Assembly: GCA_947166275.1 (NCBI GenBank)
Contig: CAMVDP010000002.1
Coordinates: forward strand, 85,236 to 149,235
Source: an uncultured Clostridia bacterium
Lineage (GTDB): Bacteria; Bacillota; Clostridia; Oscillospirales; Ruminococcaceae
Length of the DNA stretch: 64,000 nucleotides
Reading direction: 5' to 3'
Part shown: positions 1-8,940 of the stretch, in pieces
How the letters are laid out: the number at the start of each line of letters is the position of its first letter
How positions within the stretch are numbered: position 1 is the first letter of the stretch
Position numbers and translations under genes: made by a program
Notes under the pieces: model-generated
The model's input: only the letters and a program-made list of their open reading frames with translations
Database searches by the model: none
What the model was told of the DNA's origin: nothing

Positions 1-1920
1 AAGTATTATCATGTGATACGACGGGAGCTTGCATGGGTCGCTGCCGCCGAGCTGGTTAAGATCGCCGAGCTTGCGGATATCGCGTCCGCGGCGGCTCTCG
101 GAGATCAGCTTCCGGTAGATCATCGCGAGCATTTTCGCATCGTCCACCGCACGATGATGATTGAAATCGCCCAGTCCGAAATAATCCGCCATGGTATCGA
201 GCTTGTGGTTCTTTGCAGCCGGAGCGACAGCCCGGCAGAGCGCCACGGTATCAAAGTAATCCGGGCGGAATCCTAAACGGTGGCGCTTGCAGACAGCGTT
301 GATGAACGACATATCGAACTTCGCGTTGTGTGCAGCGAGACACGCTCCGCCGCAGAATTCTATGAACTTCCCGACAGCTTCCTCCTCTTTCGGTGCGCCT
401 TTCACCATTTCATCGGTGATGCCCGTGAGCTCGGTTATCTTCTCGGATATGGGCTGCTCCGGGTCAACGAAGGTCTGGAACTCGTCCACGATCTCCATGT
501 TGCGCAGCCTTACCGCGCCTATCTCCGTAAGGCGGCAGTCCGCAGCATTGAGTCCCGTTGTCTCGGTATCGAAAATGATGATATCGTCCTCGATCAGTCG
601 GTCAGCACCCCTGTCGATGAGCGGCTCCTCGTTGTTAACGAAGTACGCTTCCATGCCGTAGATAGGCTTGAACTTTGTCTCGGGGTCCTTCTTGCGGATG
701 TCGTTGACAGTATTCATTATCTCGGGGAATGCCTGCACGTTGCCGTGATCGGTTATCGCAACGGCGGGATGCCCCCACTTGTACGCCTGCATGACCAGCT
801 GCGCAGGGGGAGTGATCGCGTCAAGATCGGACATATTCGTGTGCATGTGGAGCTCGATACGCTTCTGCTCGCACTTATCCACGCGCTCGGCGGTCTTGAC
901 GGTCATTATCGACTTCGGCTCGACTATAAGGGCATTGCCCGCGAACTTATCGAACAGCGAGTCACCGCTCACAAGTATTACAGCGCCTTCCTTGATGAAG
1001 CTGTACGCGCCTATCTTGTCCGCTGCGGTGAAGATGCTCAACTGCTGCGACGAGGTACGGTCAGTAAAGTACACCGACCTTTTTATATACTTGCCGTCCT
1101 TAATGGACTTATCTTCCGTCGAGAACACTTCTCCCCAGAGCGTGATGTCCTTGCGTTCATCAACGAGCTCCACCATACGCATCGGAGGCTCGGTGATCTC
1201 CTTGCCGACCATGAGGTCTGCCTCATCACCGAAAGCATCATTCGAGAAAGGAAGCTTCACGTGCTTCGGCGGGTCATGTATCACGGGACCTTTGCTGCTC
1301 TTGCGGTGTTCCCCGCCGCCATTGTCGCCGAAGCCGCCCCTGTTATATGACTTTCCGCTTTCAGACGCAGTCTCGGGCGGCGGAGGCGGAGGAGGCGGCG
1401 GTACGGGAAGCGCGGCATCGGCTTCCTCTACCTTGCGTGAGTACTCCTCTGTGTTGAACTCTGTATGACCGGTAAACTCAACATTTATATCAAGTCCGTA
1501 AAAACCCTTCACGAACTTCTTTATCTGCTTGTCAATGCCGTCTTTGAGCATCAGCGACGCACCGTTCTGCTTTATCTCTATCTTCGCGCTGCCGTCCGAT
1601 ATCTCTGCCGTAGCGCCCTCGAAATACCCGTTGACAGGGTAGCCCTCTCGGCGCAGGAAATTCGCGACATCCAACAGCGCGTCACTGTCAAACAGCTCCG
1701 GACGATACTTCGGATATATGCTGACACTCTTGCATTCGAGCGTGTTGCGTATGCTGTCGGCTGCACCGAACAGCAGCGAAAAAGGAACTCTTTCCTCAAA
1801 CTCCGTCTGGAGCAGGAGAGAGTCATCCTTCTCACGCCGCACCACCGAAAGCACTACACCTTCAGCGCATACGTCGTCAAATTCGAGCTCCTCAAAAAGT
1901 TCTTTAAGCTTTGCAGGCAC
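1..1920 (-). CDS. polC: DNA polymerase III PolC-type alpha subunit, 3' end outside window
   Basis: Replicative DNA polymerase of low-GC Gram-positives with built-in 3'-5' proofreading. Only the first 640 codons are present; the polymerase domain lies beyond position 1. The GTG start at 1918-1920 follows an AGGAAAGG ribosome site. Visible parts in order: N-terminal domain (about 1-165), a proline-rich linker with nine consecutive prolines (residues 174-182), an OB-type segment, a PHP segment with HMHTNMSD and ITDHGN, and the exonuclease starting at FDTETTG (about residue 446), followed by FVDPEQPISEKITELTG and AHNAKFDMSFIN. The exonuclease inserted within PHP is diagnostic of PolC rather than DnaE. 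It has its own promoter overlapping the stop of the upstream flavoprotein gene. The nine-proline run is a strong predicted ribosome-stalling site. Confidence 0.96.
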   Translation of the reverse strand, partial: MPAKLKELFEELEFDDVCAEGVVLSVVRREKDDSLLLQTEFEERVPFSLLFGAADSIRNTLECKSVSIYPKYRPELFDSDALLDVANFLRREGYPVNGYFEGATAEISDGSAKIEIKQNGASLMLKDGIDKQIKKFVKGFYGLDINVEFTGHTEFNTEEYSRKVEEADAALPVPPPPPPPPPETASESGKSYNRGGFGDNGGGEHRKSSKGPVIHDPPKHVKLPFSNDAFGDEADLMVGKEITEPPMRMVELVDERKDITLWGEVFSTEDKSIKDGKYIKRSVYFTDRTSSQQLSIFTAADKIGAYSFIKEGAVILVSGDSLFDKFAGNALIVEPKSIMTVKTAERVDKCEQKRIELHMHTNMSDLDAITPPAQLVMQAYKWGHPAVAITDHGNVQAFPEIMNTVNDIRKKDPETKFKPIYGMEAYFVNNEEPLIDRGADRLIEDDIIIFDTETTGLNAADCRLTEIGAVRLRNMEIVDEFQTFVDPEQPISEKITELTGITDEMVKGAPKEEEAVGKFIEFCGGACLAAHNAKFDMSFINAVCKRHRLGFRPDYFDTVALCRAVAPAAKNHKLDTMADYFGLGDFNHHRAVDDAKMLAMIYRKLISESRRGRDIRKLGDLNQLGGSDPCKLPSYHMIIL

Positions 1921-1975
1921 AAAAATTATCCTTTCCTATTTTTATAGTATCCTTTCCAAAGAGAATGTAAATTAT

Positions 1976-2005
1976 ATTATACCACATATCGACATGTTTT
2001 GTCAA
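1976..2005 (-). promoter_or_regulatory. polC promoter (sigma-A type)
   Basis: On the minus strand a perfect TTGACA (2000-2005) is separated by 18 bp from a perfect TATAAT (1976-1981), preceded by TGTGG so that an extended -10 TGG is present. The -35 box overlaps the last codon of the flavoprotein gene, so polC can be transcribed independently of the recG operon. Confidence 0.85.
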
Positions 2006-4077
2006 TACATACAAGATGTCGCGGCTGCACGACCCGCCGCATATCCCGACGCGAACGCTACCGTGAGATTGAACCCGCCGGTGAAGCCTGTCACATCAAG
2101 TATCTCGCCGGCGAAGTACAGTCCGTCAACAAGCTTCGAGCGCATCGTCTTCGGATCGACCTCCTTCACCGATACTCCGCCGTCCGTGATTATCGCCTCG
2201 TCAATCGGGCGGTACCCCGTTATCTCCAGCGGATACGCTTTGAGCGTCCTCACAAGAGCAGCACGCTCCTCCCGCGTCACTGAATTGCACTGCTTTCCCG
2301 GCTCGACCCGCGCTTCGCCGAGCACGGCAAGTATAGCCGACTGCGGCAGCAGCTTTTTCATCGCGTTCGCGAGGTGCGTATTCTTCATCTCGTCGAAATC
2401 ACGCATGATACGCTTATCGAGCGTCTGCTCGTCAAGAGCGGGCTTGAAGTCGATGTACGCGGTGTACTTTCCCGGCGTTATCTCGCCCATTACCGAGCCC
2501 GCGCTGAGCACCAGAGGTCCCGATATCCCGAAGTGAGTGAACAGCATCTCGCCCATTTCGCGGAATATGGGCTTTTTCTTTCCTTCCTCGCGCACCGTCA
2601 GGGTAACGTTTTTCAGGCTGAGCCCGCACCACGGGAAATCGGGATAATTCGTCTCCAGCGGCACCAGCGACGGCTTGAGCTCCGTGACCGTATGCCCGAG
2701 CTCACGCGCGAAATCGTACCCGTCGCCGGTGGAGCCGGTCACGGGATAGGACATACCGCCGGTAGCGACGATGACGCTTTTGGCGCTTATCATACCGCGT
2801 TCAGTCACGACTCCCGTGACCGCGCCGTTTTCAGCCGTCACCTCCGTCGCGCGGGCGTTAACGATGCGTACTCCGAGCTTCTTCATCTTGTTATACAGCG
2901 CATCCACGATATCGTAAGCCTTGTCCGACACCGGGAATACGCGGTTACCGCGCTCGGTCTTGAGCGGCACTCCCTCGCGCTCGAAGAACGCCTTGATCTC
3001 ACTCGGCGGCATCTCCGACAGTGCGCTGAACATGAACCTCGGGTTCTTCGGCAGGTTCTTCATCACCTCGTCCGCGCCGCAGTCGTTCGTGACGTTGCAG
3101 CGTCCCTTGCCCGTTATCGCGAGCTTTCTGCCGACCTTCTCGTTACGCTCGATGACCGTCACCTTCGCGCCGTTCTCCGCCGCGGCTATCGCCGCGAACA
3201 TTCCCGCTGCTCCCGCGCCGATCACCGCAACGTCGGTGGTGCTTTCATGCAGGTCGCGCCTGTATTTTTTGAGATACTCCGCATATATCTTCCGCGCTCT
3301 TTTGGCATTCAGTATCTCAAGCTCGCCGTCATGCACATACACACCGATCTCCGCGTCTTTTACGAAGTCGGACTCTATCAGATAGTCAAGCTCCCCTTCC
3401 TGCTTCAGAGCAAACACCATATCGAGGAACGGGAAAAGCCCCGCGAACAGCAGTCCGTCCTGTATCAGCTCTGCCGTGTCGGGGTATTTGGTCGTGTTGG
3501 ACATCCGGTCTATGCGCCCGTCCGCTTTCCAGAAGATCTCGTAAAAATCGATCGTATACGCGCCAATGTTGTGGCCCGGCTCATCGTCGAAACGTTTCCA
3601 GTCATTGACGGACTTTTCAATGAGCGCCGCTTGTTCCGGGGTGAGCGGCTTGCCGATAAGCGCATAGTACGGATACTTTTCATCCGATGACCACTTGAGC
3701 GCGGCATCGTCATCTATCGTGATGTGACAGCTTGCGAACTTTGCGGCGCTGTCCGGGTCTATCTCCCAGCGCGCCCACTTCTCCGGAAAATCCCGCCTGA
3801 CATTATACTCATGACAGACTGCGGGATCTCCGCCGGACAGTGTACGAATGATGATCTCATATATCTCGTAGACCTTATGTGCCCAGAAAAGCGTATTGCC
3901 TTTGAAATGGTCATTATCGTAATCTTCATACAGCTTGTCCAACTCCGCGAAGTCAACATACACTCCGCCGTCCTCACGGTCGTGGAAAACATCGGCACCG
4001 AAGACGCACGAAAAAAACTCCCTGACCGTCAGCCTTTTGCCGACCAGCGATCCCGTATCCCTGCCCGTATCTTTCAT
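2002..4077 (-). CDS. BaiN/HI0933-family flavoprotein with a ~280-residue N-terminal extension
   Basis: The C-terminal ~410 residues form a complete HI0933/BaiN-type FAD-dependent oxidoreductase. A dinucleotide fold begins at residue 282 (DVAVIGAGAAGM) and is followed by ERNEKVGRKLAITGKGRCNVTN, VIVATGGMSYPVTGSTGDGY and a C-terminal second FAD contact (DGLYFAGEILDVTGFTGGFN). Members are normally about 400-420 residues; this one has 691. Residues 1-280 match no family I recognise. They are acidic and aromatic-rich (FAELDKLYEDYDNDHF, DFYEIFWKADGRIDRM) with no signal peptide or membrane segment. The frame is continuous and both parts share codon usage, so this looks like a true fusion. It starts 12 bp after the THUMP methyltransferase gene, third in a recG-led operon. 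Substrate unknown. Confidence 0.85.
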   Translation of the reverse strand: MKDTGRDTGSLVGKRLTVREFFSCVFGADVFHDREDGGVYVDFAELDKLYEDYDNDHFKGNTLFWAHKVYEIYEIIIRTLSGGDPAVCHEYNVRRDFPEKWARWEIDPDSAAKFASCHITIDDDAALKWSSDEKYPYYALIGKPLTPEQAALIEKSVNDWKRFDDEPGHNIGAYTIDFYEIFWKADGRIDRMSNTTKYPDTAELIQDGLLFAGLFPFLDMVFALKQEGELDYLIESDFVKDAEIGVYVHDGELEILNAKRARKIYAEYLKKYRRDLHESTTDVAVIGAGAAGMFAAIAAAENGAKVTVIERNEKVGRKLAITGKGRCNVTNDCGADEVMKNLPKNPRFMFSALSEMPPSEIKAFFEREGVPLKTERGNRVFPVSDKAYDIVDALYNKMKKLGVRIVNARATEVTAENGAVTGVVTERGMISAKSVIVATGGMSYPVTGSTGDGYDFARELGHTVTELKPSLVPLETNYPDFPWCGLSLKNVTLTVREEGKKKPIFREMGEMLFTHFGISGPLVLSAGSVMGEITPGKYTAYIDFKPALDEQTLDKRIMRDFDEMKNTHLANAMKKLLPQSAILAVLGEARVEPGKQCNSVTREERAALVRTLKAYPLEITGYRPIDEAIITDGGVSVKEVDPKTMRSKLVDGLYFAGEILDVTGFTGGFNLTVAFASGYAAGRAAATSCMY

Positions 4078-4089
4078 GCCTTGCTCTCC

Positions 4090-5208
4090 TCACTTTGAGA
4101 AGCTGTACAGCCTGCACATTATCATGCCGTTGTACAGCTTGCGGTTCCTGTCCGCCTTCTCGCCGAAAAGCTCCTCGAACTCCTCGGAGGCGGTTATCAC
4201 ATACAGCTCATTTTCCCCGCGCGGAAGCAGCACTTTTCCCATCGTGCGGTATATCTCACGCACCTCGTCAGCTTCTCCCATACGCTCCGCGTACGGCGGG
4301 TTGGTTATAACCTTGACCGCCCCGGAAGTATAGTGAAAATCGCGTATCGCGCGCCCGGTCACTCTGACATTATCCGACACGCCCGCCTTGCGCGCATTCT
4401 CTGCGGTGAGCTTCACAGCCTCGGGATCGATGTCATAGCCGTACGCCTCAAAGCCGCAGTCGGTGCGTATCGCGGCTTTCGCAGCCTCTCGCGCGTCAGC
4501 CCACACCCGCTTGTCCGTGAAGCTCCAGCTTTCAGCGGCAAACCGCCGGTTCAGACACGGCGCGATATTGCAGGCTTTCAGCGCAGCTTCGATCAGCACA
4601 GTGCCGCTCCCGCAGAACGGGTCGATCACCGTATCGTTTTGCCTTACATGCGCAAGGTCAACTATCCCCGCCGCGAGCGTCTCCTTTATCGGCGCGGCAT
4701 TGGAGAATGCGCGGTAACCGCGCTTGTGCAGTCCCTCGCCCGATGTGTCGAGCGTGACCGTCATCTCATCCTTCATCAGCAGGAAATGTACGGGCAGCAC
4801 AGCACCCGTCTCCGGCAGTCTGCCGAGCTTGTACGCTCCCTGCATACGTATCACGAGCGCCTTCTTTATTGTGCGCTGGAGCGCGGGGATACTCGTGAGC
4901 TTCGAATTCAGCGAATGCCCCTTCACGATATGGAGCTTGTCCGCCTTCGCTGCGAACCGCTCTATCTCTATTCGCTTGCAGTTCTCGAACACATCGTCGA
5001 ATGTGTGTGCCGTGAACCGGGCAAGGACTATCCCGACGCGCTCCGCCACCGAACAGGTGATGTTCGCGCGGGCTATGACGCTCTCATCGCCCTCGAAGTC
5101 CACGCGTCCGTCCTTCACTGTAACATTTTCTCCGCCGGCGCGCTTCACCTCGAAGGACAGCGTTTTTTCGAGCCCGAAATGGCACGGCGCGGTTAGTTTA
5201 TATATCAT
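4090..5208 (-). CDS. THUMP-domain class I SAM-dependent RNA methyltransferase (RlmL/YpsC-like)
   Basis: 372 residues. An N-terminal ferredoxin-like/THUMP RNA-binding half (about 1-160) is followed by a Rossmann methyltransferase. Motif I is DPFCGSGTVLIEAA, an acidic SAM contact lies in AYGYDIDPEAV, and the catalytic NPPY tetrad (ITNPPYAERMG) is typical of base N-methyltransferases. Size and layout match the Firmicutes YpsC group and the N-terminal half of E. coli RlmL, which makes m2G2445 in 23S rRNA; the exact target here is inferred. The gene starts one base after the recG stop and ends 12 bp before the flavoprotein gene, so the three are surely co-transcribed. Confidence 0.92.
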   Translation of the reverse strand: MIYKLTAPCHFGLEKTLSFEVKRAGGENVTVKDGRVDFEGDESVIARANITCSVAERVGIVLARFTAHTFDDVFENCKRIEIERFAAKADKLHIVKGHSLNSKLTSIPALQRTIKKALVIRMQGAYKLGRLPETGAVLPVHFLLMKDEMTVTLDTSGEGLHKRGYRAFSNAAPIKETLAAGIVDLAHVRQNDTVIDPFCGSGTVLIEAALKACNIAPCLNRRFAAESWSFTDKRVWADAREAAKAAIRTDCGFEAYGYDIDPEAVKLTAENARKAGVSDNVRVTGRAIRDFHYTSGAVKVITNPPYAERMGEADEVREIYRTMGKVLLPRGENELYVITASEEFEELFGEKADRNRKLYNGMIMCRLYSFSK

Positions 5209-5209
5209 A

Positions 5210-7234
5210 TCAGTTCACCCCGAATATCTCTCTGCCTGCGAACAGCTCTCCGACAAGCCTGCGAAGCCCCGCGTTCTCCGGCGAGGTAAGCCTCGGGTCG
5301 CTTGCGAGTATCTGCTCCGCGAGCTCGGACGTATCATGCAGCAGCATAGTATCCGCCGTCATGTCCGCTATCTTCAGCTCCGGAAGTCCGTGCTGCTGCG
5401 CACCGAAGAAGTTTCCGGGACCGCGCAGCTTCAGGTCCTCGTTCGCTATCTCAAAACCGTCGGTAGTTCGTACCATTGTGTCTATGCGGGCTTTGGTGTA
5501 CTCCGAACGGCTGTCGGTCATCAGTATGCAGTGGGACTGCACGCTTCCGCGCCCGACGCGCCCGCGCAGCTGATGCAGCTGCGACAGACCGAACTGCTCG
5601 GCGTTCTCCACGAGTATGATGATCGCGTTGGGTACGTCTATGCCGACCTCGATTACCGTAGTGGCTATCAGCAGCTTCAGCTCGCCGTTCTTGAACGCCG
5701 CCATGGTCCTGTCCTTATCCGCCTGCTTCATCTTGCCGTGCAGCAGACCTATCGGTATACCGCGGAACCACGTATCACGCAGCTTCGCGTAGTACTCCTC
5801 AGCAGAAGCTTTGTCGGACATGGCTTCGCTTTTTTCGACAAAAGGACATACTATGTAAGCCTGATATCCCTCGTTTATGTTCTTTATTATGAAATTCAGC
5901 ACGCGCTCGCGGTAGCCCGAATCCACACCGTAAGTGCGTATCGGTACGCGCCCTTTCGGCATTTCGTCAAGTATCGACACATCGAGGTCGCCGTACACGG
6001 CAAACGCGAGAGTGCGCGGTATCGGTGTCGCGGACATGACCAGAGTGTGCGGGGATATGCCTTTCGAGCCCAGCATCGTACGCTGGCGGACTCCGAAGCG
6101 GTGCTGCTCGTCCGTGATAACAAGACCGAGCGAACGGAAATCCACTGCCGACTGTATCAGCGCGTGAGTGCCGACCACCACCTGCGCCGCGCCGCTCTCT
6201 ATTGCCTCGTAGACAGGCTTTTTGACCGTACTGCCGGTGAGCAGCGCAACTGTGATGCCGAGCGGGTCAAGAAGATCCGCGAGAGTATTGGCGTGCTGCT
6301 TTGCGAGTATCTCGGTAGGTGCCATCAGAGCGGACTGGTAGCCGTTGTGCGCCGCAAAGCAGCACAATGCCGCCGCCACCAGCGTCTTACCGCTTCCGAC
6401 ATCGCCCTGTAACAATCTGTTCATCGGGCTCCCGCTCTTCATGTCGGCTATGCACTCATTTACCGAGCGCAGCTGCGCACCTGTGGGAGCAAACTTCAGC
6501 GCTGACCAGAACGGATCCATATCCACATCTGACATGACCGCGGGCGTGAATTTCTTCGTGCTGTTCTTCACTGTGCGCAGACCTATCTGAAGCGTGAGCA
6601 GCTCCTCGAACGCAAGTCGTCTGCGAGCTTCGGCAAGCTCCTCATGGCTGTGAGGGAAATGGACTCTCATAATAGCTTCGCGATAGCCGATGAGTCCGTA
6701 TCGCTCACGTATGCTGTCAGGGAGCGGCTCCTCAAGCGTACACTTCCCGAGCGCATCCTTCACGCAGTTGGTCATTATGTTCATGCTTATCCCCGCCGTC
6801 AGATGATATCGCGGAACAAGCACATTCGGGTCGCCGGCTTTGATAAAGCTCGGAGAACTGCACTCCTTCGCAAGCACGGTTCCCTTTATCTTCCCGAAGA
6901 ACAGATAGCTCTTCCCCTGCTCAAGGCAGTCAAAGGAGTACTTGCTGTTAAATATCGTGATAAGCATCTCTTCGGTGCCGTCGCTCACGGTGAGCTTGTA
7001 AATAGAATAGCGCGGAGAGATGTACGGTCTGAGCTTGCGGGTGACCTTGCCGGCGAACACGGCAGTATCGTCCGGCTGCAGCTCGCATATCGGTACAGGC
7101 TTCGTATAGTCGGTGTAGTCACGCGGGTAAGCACGAAGCAGCCCGCCGACAGTGGTTATGCCAAGTGACCCGAAGGTCTCCGCACGCCTGCCGCCGACTC
7201 CTTTGACCATTGTAATACTGTCATTCTCACGCAT
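5210..7234 (-). CDS. recG: ATP-dependent DNA helicase RecG
   Basis: Branch-migration helicase that remodels stalled forks and Holliday junctions. It has an N-terminal wedge/OB domain (about 60-150), Walker A GDVGSGKT, the DEQH box in VITDEQHRFGVRQRTMLG, motif III MSATPIPRTLA, and the C-terminal helicase half with LLHGKMKQADKDRTM and QLRGRVGRG. A TRG-type tail (DGFEIANEDLKLRGPGNFFG) completes the family. About 674 residues, normal for RecG. I start at ATG 7232-7234 because the promoter at 7312-7340 predicts a transcript start near 7305; a longer frame would need a TTG only about 8 nt into the message. The gene leads the operon with the methyltransferase and flavoprotein genes. Confidence 0.97.
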   Translation of the reverse strand: MRENDSITMVKGVGGRRAETFGSLGITTVGGLLRAYPRDYTDYTKPVPICELQPDDTAVFAGKVTRKLRPYISPRYSIYKLTVSDGTEEMLITIFNSKYSFDCLEQGKSYLFFGKIKGTVLAKECSSPSFIKAGDPNVLVPRYHLTAGISMNIMTNCVKDALGKCTLEEPLPDSIRERYGLIGYREAIMRVHFPHSHEELAEARRRLAFEELLTLQIGLRTVKNSTKKFTPAVMSDVDMDPFWSALKFAPTGAQLRSVNECIADMKSGSPMNRLLQGDVGSGKTLVAAALCCFAAHNGYQSALMAPTEILAKQHANTLADLLDPLGITVALLTGSTVKKPVYEAIESGAAQVVVGTHALIQSAVDFRSLGLVITDEQHRFGVRQRTMLGSKGISPHTLVMSATPIPRTLAFAVYGDLDVSILDEMPKGRVPIRTYGVDSGYRERVLNFIIKNINEGYQAYIVCPFVEKSEAMSDKASAEEYYAKLRDTWFRGIPIGLLHGKMKQADKDRTMAAFKNGELKLLIATTVIEVGIDVPNAIIILVENAEQFGLSQLHQLRGRVGRGSVQSHCILMTDSRSEYTKARIDTMVRTTDGFEIANEDLKLRGPGNFFGAQQHGLPELKIADMTADTMLLHDTSELAEQILASDPRLTSPENAGLRRLVGELFAGREIFGVN

Positions 7235-7311
7235 ATACTTACCCGCCCTGTGTTCTGTATCGCTGCGGTCCGCCCTGTTACGGACGCGCAGACACAATAT
7301 ATCATCATAGA

Positions 7312-7340
7312 ATTATACCACAACCACGGCGGATTGTCAA
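7312..7340 (-). promoter_or_regulatory. recG operon promoter
   Basis: Minus strand: perfect TTGACA (7335-7340), 17-bp spacer, perfect TATAAT (7312-7317) preceded by TTGTGG, giving an extended -10 TGG. The -35 box overlaps the last codons of the ParB-family gene that ends at 7337. Confidence 0.88.
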
Positions 7341-8158
7341 TCGGTCTGTTTGAGCGGTATCTTGACCACGTACTCGATGAAATCCTCGGTACGGCTCCGG
7401 GAAGCGTCACAGTTTATGCCTGCCTCCTTCATCGCGTCTATGGTCTTGTTGAACGTGTTGATGTACAGATTCACGGCACGGAAGTTCCAGCGGCGGTGCA
7501 CGGTAGGCTTCGGAGGCTTGTCCTTCAGCAGACTGTCGATGTATGAATCGGTCTGCGCGGTATTAAGCTGGTTAGCGCTTATATAGTGTATCGCGTCCGG
7601 ACGTTTGTCCGACTCCAGCCGCAGCAGCGCTCTCGCCTGCCGCTCCCCGAGCTTATACTTCACCACCAGCGCCTTCTCGTCATCGGTGAGCTTGAGCAGG
7701 CGAAGCTTGTTCGCTATCGTGGACTGGGCTGTCCCGAGCCGGGCGGCGGTCTCTTCCTGTGTGAAGCCGTAGTAATCGATAAGGTTCTTTATCGCGTATG
7801 CCTCCTCCATGAAGTTCAGGTCAGCACGCTGAAGGTTCTCAAGCACCGCGAGCACCGCCGAATCGCGCACTGTCGCAGTGATGATGATGCACGGGACCAC
7901 GGACATATTGAGCAGCTTGCACGCGCGGAGCCTTCTCTCACCGGATATCAGCTCGTAATACATGCCGTTCTCCGACCTGCGCACGGTGAGCGGCTGGAGA
8001 ATGCCGTTCTGCTGTATACTGACTGCGAGCCGCGACAGCTCGTAATCATCGAATATCACCCGGGGCTGTGCGGGATTTGGGACTATCTCGCTCACCGGTA
8101 TCTCCACCACCTTGTTCACCGCACGGTCGTCCGTCTGCTGTCTCTGAAATAACGCCAT
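7337..8158 (-). CDS. ParB/Spo0J/Noc-family DNA-binding CTPase-like protein
   Basis: 273 residues. The N-terminal ParB fold carries the nucleotide motif GERRLRA (73-79) and ENLQRADLNFMEEA (from 107), which bind CTP in characterised ParB and Noc. A central HTH follows (FTQEETAARLGTAQSTIANKLRLL), then a short divergent C-terminal domain, probably for dimerisation. The ATG at 8156-8158 has a very strong AAAGGAGG site, so upstream in-frame codons are excluded. No parA lies beside it and no oriC genes (rnpA, rsmG, dnaA) are near, so it may be a second, orphan family member. ParB and Noc cannot be told apart from sequence alone. I saw no obvious parS (TGTTTCACGTGAAACA-like) or Noc site nearby. Confidence 0.88.
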   Translation of the reverse strand: MALFQRQQTDDRAVNKVVEIPVSEIVPNPAQPRVIFDDYELSRLAVSIQQNGILQPLTVRRSENGMYYELISGERRLRACKLLNMSVVPCIIITATVRDSAVLAVLENLQRADLNFMEEAYAIKNLIDYYGFTQEETAARLGTAQSTIANKLRLLKLTDDEKALVVKYKLGERQARALLRLESDKRPDAIHYISANQLNTAQTDSYIDSLLKDKPPKPTVHRRWNFRAVNLYINTFNKTIDAMKEAGINCDASRSRTEDFIEYVVKIPLKQTD

Positions 8159-8415
8159 ATCATGACCTCCTTTGTTTTCTCCATGATAGCACGGATATTC
8201 GCAAAAATCCACACAAATAATCACCCACATTACGAGCAGATCGGATCAGATGCGGTATTATCCTCCGGTTTCCGACAAAATACCGCCCGGAACGCAGTCG
8301 GATACGCCGTTATCCTGTCGGGAAAAGTCGCAGGATTCGTATGCCTATCGCGTCATTGGTGAAAATACCGTATCAAATCCCACTCGCCCAGTTGTGGTTT
8401 TGTGCATACATACAA
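8159..8415. other. intergenic region between divergent genes, no gene seen
   Basis: About 255 bp between the ParB-family gene and the promoter of the next plus-strand gene. It contains an inverted pair CGGTATT/AATACCG with a 19-nt loop around 8252-8285 but no T-run. I found no convincing open frame, RNA motif or parS-like palindrome. A possible weak extended -10 for the ParB gene (TGCTATCAT on the minus strand, near 8183-8191) is too weak to call. Confidence 0.4.
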
Positions 8416-8444
8416 TTGACATTGAGCTGCGGATAGAGTAAAAT
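8416..8444 (+). promoter_or_regulatory. promoter of the small zincin-like gene
   Basis: Perfect TTGACA (8416-8421), 17-bp spacer, TAAAAT (8439-8444). The expected transcript start near 8451 is only about 3 nt ahead of the first ATG at 8454, so the message may be leaderless. Confidence 0.75.
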
Positions 8445-8453
8445 AAACTATAT

Positions 8454-8891
8454 ATGATACCGATTTATAAGATGATACCGGCAACAGTGCTGCAATTCAC
8501 GTGGGGAGCGCTCCAGAACCTTGCGGGCGCAGTTCTCACGCTGATACTGATAAAACGACGGCACTTCATATACCGCGGGAGCGTGGCGTGCGAATGGGGA
8601 CGCGGCGAAAGCCTGTCGCTCGGAATGTTCATTTTTATTTCCGAACGCGCACAGGACAAGTTCCGCGACGAGCTCTGCGCACACGAGTACGGACACAGCG
8701 TACAGTCGATGCTGCTCGGGCCGCTGTATCTGCCGATGATAGCGCTGCCGTCGGCGGTATGGTGTATGCTCCCGGCGTGCAGAAAACACAGAAGCGAAAA
8801 GAAGTTGTCGTACTACGGCTTCTTCACAGAGCGCTGGGCTAACCGGATAGCGGAAAAGCTCACCGGAGAGCCGATGACACTGCTGATATAG
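8454..8891 (+). CDS. small zincin-like (HExxH) membrane-associated protein, unknown function
   Basis: 145 residues. A hydrophobic N-terminal segment (about 10-33) is followed by a compact region with the metal-protease signature HEYGH (77-81). A second hydrophobic segment comes next (LLGPLYLPMIALPSAVWCML), then FFTERWANRIAEKL, whose conserved glutamate could be a third metal ligand. I recall similar small HEYGH proteins as uncharacterised in Clostridia and Bacteroidetes; none has a firm function that I know. No Shine-Dalgarno precedes ATG 8454 or the in-frame ATG 8472. Given the promoter position the mRNA is nearly leaderless. It is followed 50 bp later by the pseudokinase gene. Confidence 0.72.
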   Translation: MIPIYKMIPATVLQFTWGALQNLAGAVLTLILIKRRHFIYRGSVACEWGRGESLSLGMFIFISERAQDKFRDELCAHEYGHSVQSMLLGPLYLPMIALPSAVWCMLPACRKHRSEKKLSYYGFFTERWANRIAEKLTGEPMTLLI

Positions 8892-8940
8892 AGAGATAAA
8901 TACATTGGTCTGTCCCACGGGGACGGCGGAGGTAAAGGAT

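Noticed and set aside
280..1350. 356-codon open frame on the plus strand
   Set aside because: Antisense to polC, whose OB, PHP and exonuclease motifs are clear on the minus strand.
2374..3690. 438-codon open frame on the plus strand
   Set aside because: Shadow of the BaiN-type flavoprotein gene; no ribosome site and no sensible protein.
7235..7297. Longer N-terminus for RecG
   Set aside because: Starts at TTG only about 8 nt after the predicted transcription start and adds residues unlike RecG.
8252..8285. Hairpin upstream of the ParB-family gene as regulatory RNA
   Set aside because: Only seven pairs with a long loop, no T-run and no known motif.
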